Positions 4,810-5,463 of a DNA stretch of 5,463 nucleotides are shown piece by piece. The translations under genes and the position numbers were made by a program. This stretch comes from an uncultured Eubacteriales bacterium (GTDB lineage: Bacteria > Bacillota > Clostridia > UBA1381 > UBA9506): contig CABSKZ010000211.1 in the NCBI GenBank assembly GCA_902478395.1, positions 1 through 5,463 of the forward strand, in the 5' to 3' direction. The notes beneath the pieces were generated by a model. That model searched no databases and was not told where the DNA came from. It worked only from the letters and a program-made list of their open reading frames with translations. The first letter of the stretch is position 1. Each line of letters starts with the position of its first letter.

Positions 4810-5253
4810 GTGTTGGATTATGGCATTAAAAGAATCTCTCGCTTAAAGAAAACTGCTTCACTCTATTTGTATAAAATGTTTTTGGAATATCGTGGACGCA
4901 TGCCATACACAACCATCAATTTGACAGGATATTCCATAGTAACTGCAATGATTAAAAGTGAGGAAAAAGAACATCTAACCACTGTGCATATCAAGTTAAC
5001 AAGCAAAAGAAACAAAAACCAAAAAGACCGAACAAGGCTGACTTGGTATGTCAAGCGTGAGGAACTTCAAGAAGCGATTAATGCAATTGTTGATGGAAGC
5101 CTTATTCTGGAATCAGATGACGAATATATTGAACTGCAAGGTAAAGGAGAAATTGAATTAAGCTGTGGTGCTGCATCGGTTATTCTTAAAAAACAGATAA
5201 AGGATGATATGTATACCATAGATGTGAATTTGAAAAGTATCGGCGAAGCATAA
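4810..5253 (+). CDS. Unrecognised small protein (147 aa)
   Basis: I do not recognise a family. The open frame starts at GTG with a fair Shine-Dalgarno 50 bp after the dehydrogenase stop. The N-terminus (about 1-30) is rich in Lys/Arg, followed by an apparent beta-strand region (PYTTINLTGYSIVTAMI, 32-48), a strongly basic segment (TSKRNKNQKDRTRLTWYVKR, 64-83), a short helix-like ELQEAINAI, and alternating acidic/hydrophobic strands to the end. No signal peptide, membrane segment or cysteine cluster is evident; the only cysteine is in ELSCG. It is visibly more A-rich than the leftward genes. It may be co-transcribed with the dehydrogenase, as I see no terminator between them, but a functional link is not evident. 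The basic segment could contact nucleic acid; that is speculation. The true start could lie at a downstream ATG. Confidence 0.6.
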   Translation: MLDYGIKRISRLKKTASLYLYKMFLEYRGRMPYTTINLTGYSIVTAMIKSEEKEHLTTVHIKLTSKRNKNQKDRTRLTWYVKREELQEAINAIVDGSLILESDDEYIELQGKGEIELSCGAASVILKKQIKDDMYTIDVNLKSIGEA

Positions 5254-5303
5254 TCAATCTTCAATTCCTGCGTCTCCTGCGCCGCAATAGACAAAGAATA
5301 AGA

Positions 5304-5340
5304 AAAATCCCTCTGAAATCAATGATTTCAGAGGGATTTT
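5304..5340. terminator. Bidirectional hairpin terminator between the small gene and tRNA-Pro
   Basis: Two 18-nt complementary arms (5304-5321 and 5323-5340, core CCCTCTGAAATCA / TGATTTCAGAGGG) meet at a one-base centre. In RNA the innermost pairs would open to form the loop. Leftward, the stem ends in a run of U with U-rich sequence beyond, a good rho-independent terminator for the tRNA. Rightward there is only a UUUU end, a weaker stop for the gene at 4810-5253. The arm overlaps the last base of the tRNA CCA end. Confidence 0.85.
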
Positions 5341-5415
5341 GGTCCGAGTGGAGAGGCTCAAACTCTCGGCCTCGTGGTCCCAAACCACGCGTTCTATCAG
5401 CTGAACTACACCCGG
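5340..5415 (-). tRNA. tRNA-Pro (anticodon UGG) with encoded CCA
   Basis: The minus strand folds into a complete cloverleaf of 73 nt plus CCA. The acceptor stem CCGGGTG / CACTCGG has all seven pairs, one of them G-U. U8-A9 is followed by D stem GTTC/GAAC, anticodon stem CGTGG/CCACG with loop TTTGGGA giving UGG, a 5-nt variable loop, T stem GAGAG/CTCTC, discriminator A and CCA (5342-5340). The D loop AGCTGATA has A where G19 is expected, and the T loop TTTGAGC has U where C56 is expected. The two changes can pair with each other. G18, U55, A58, A14 and the G15-C48 pair are normal. Its promoter and terminator look intact, so it is probably functional in decoding CCN proline codons. Confidence 0.95.
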
Positions 5416-5431
5416 ATATTCAATTTCTGTC

Positions 5432-5459
5432 ATTATACCACGGCGGGGGAGAAAATCAA
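5432..5459 (-). promoter_or_regulatory. Promoter of the tRNA-Pro gene
   Basis: The minus strand shows TTGATT (5459-5454), a 16-bp spacer and a perfect TATAAT (5437-5432). The predicted start near 5425 leaves about 10 nt before the mature tRNA 5' end, as is usual for single tRNA genes. Further promoter elements could lie beyond the window edge. Confidence 0.7.
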
Positions 5460-5463
5460 AGAT

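Noticed and set aside
5067..5294. A 75-codon minus-strand frame over the small unrecognised gene
   Set aside because: It opposes a longer frame with a better ribosome binding site, and no promoter or family evidence supports it.
5260..5415. Integration (attachment) site at the tRNA-Pro 3' end with a genomic island to the left
   Set aside because: No second copy of the tRNA 3' end (GAGCCTCTCCACTCGG) is present in the window, no integrase is seen, and the tRNA is followed directly by its own terminator.
1..5463. CRISPR array, insertion sequence, riboswitch or replication origin
   Set aside because: No regularly spaced repeats, transposase motifs, terminal inverted repeats with target duplications, known riboswitch cores or DnaA-box clusters were visible on either strand.

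Overview
The window looks like chromosomal DNA of a low-to-medium GC Gram-positive anaerobe, most likely a clostridial (Firmicutes/Bacillota) species. This is inferred from the strong AGGAGG-type ribosome binding sites, sigma-A-like TTGACA/TATAAT promoters, a TTG and a GTG start, and the tRNA style. It cannot be taken to genus by reading alone. There is no sign of an insertion sequence, phage gene, CRISPR array or replication origin.

Layout. The left two thirds (1-3541) is a leftward (minus-strand) gene set. In transcription order it holds a YhfZ-type transcriptional regulator (3541-2594), a sodium:solute symporter (2403-997), a crotonase-superfamily protein (901-107), and the first 25 codons of a second crotonase-like protein that runs off the left edge (75-1). 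A 441-bp spacer (3542-3982) separates this set from a rightward short-chain dehydrogenase/reductase (3983-4759), which is followed by a small unrecognised gene (4810-5253). At the right edge lies a leftward tRNA-Pro(UGG) gene (5415-5340) with its own promoter and a bidirectional hairpin terminator shared with the small gene.

How the parts fit. A membrane symporter for an organic solute, two enzymes of a family that acts on CoA thioesters, and an NAD(P)-dependent dehydrogenase under a ligand-sensing regulator suggest uptake and beta-oxidation-like degradation of an organic acid. The substrate is not identifiable from sequence. The regulatory DNA is informative. An 11-bp-arm inverted repeat sits just downstream of the -10 box of a strong promoter for the regulator, which suggests autoregulation. 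A degenerate 28-bp relative with a conserved half-site, ATTGTTTAT, lies just upstream of a perfect TATAAT in front of the dehydrogenase. This links the two divergent sides of the locus into a probable regulon.

Most interesting points: (1) the paired operator-like dyads; (2) a crotonase lacking the usual general-acid/base glutamate of enoyl-CoA hydratases; (3) a tRNA-Pro in which the near-universal G19-C56 elbow pair appears replaced by A19-U56; (4) the YhfZ regulator / symporter / tandem crotonase / dehydrogenase cluster as a possibly uncharacterised catabolic pathway.
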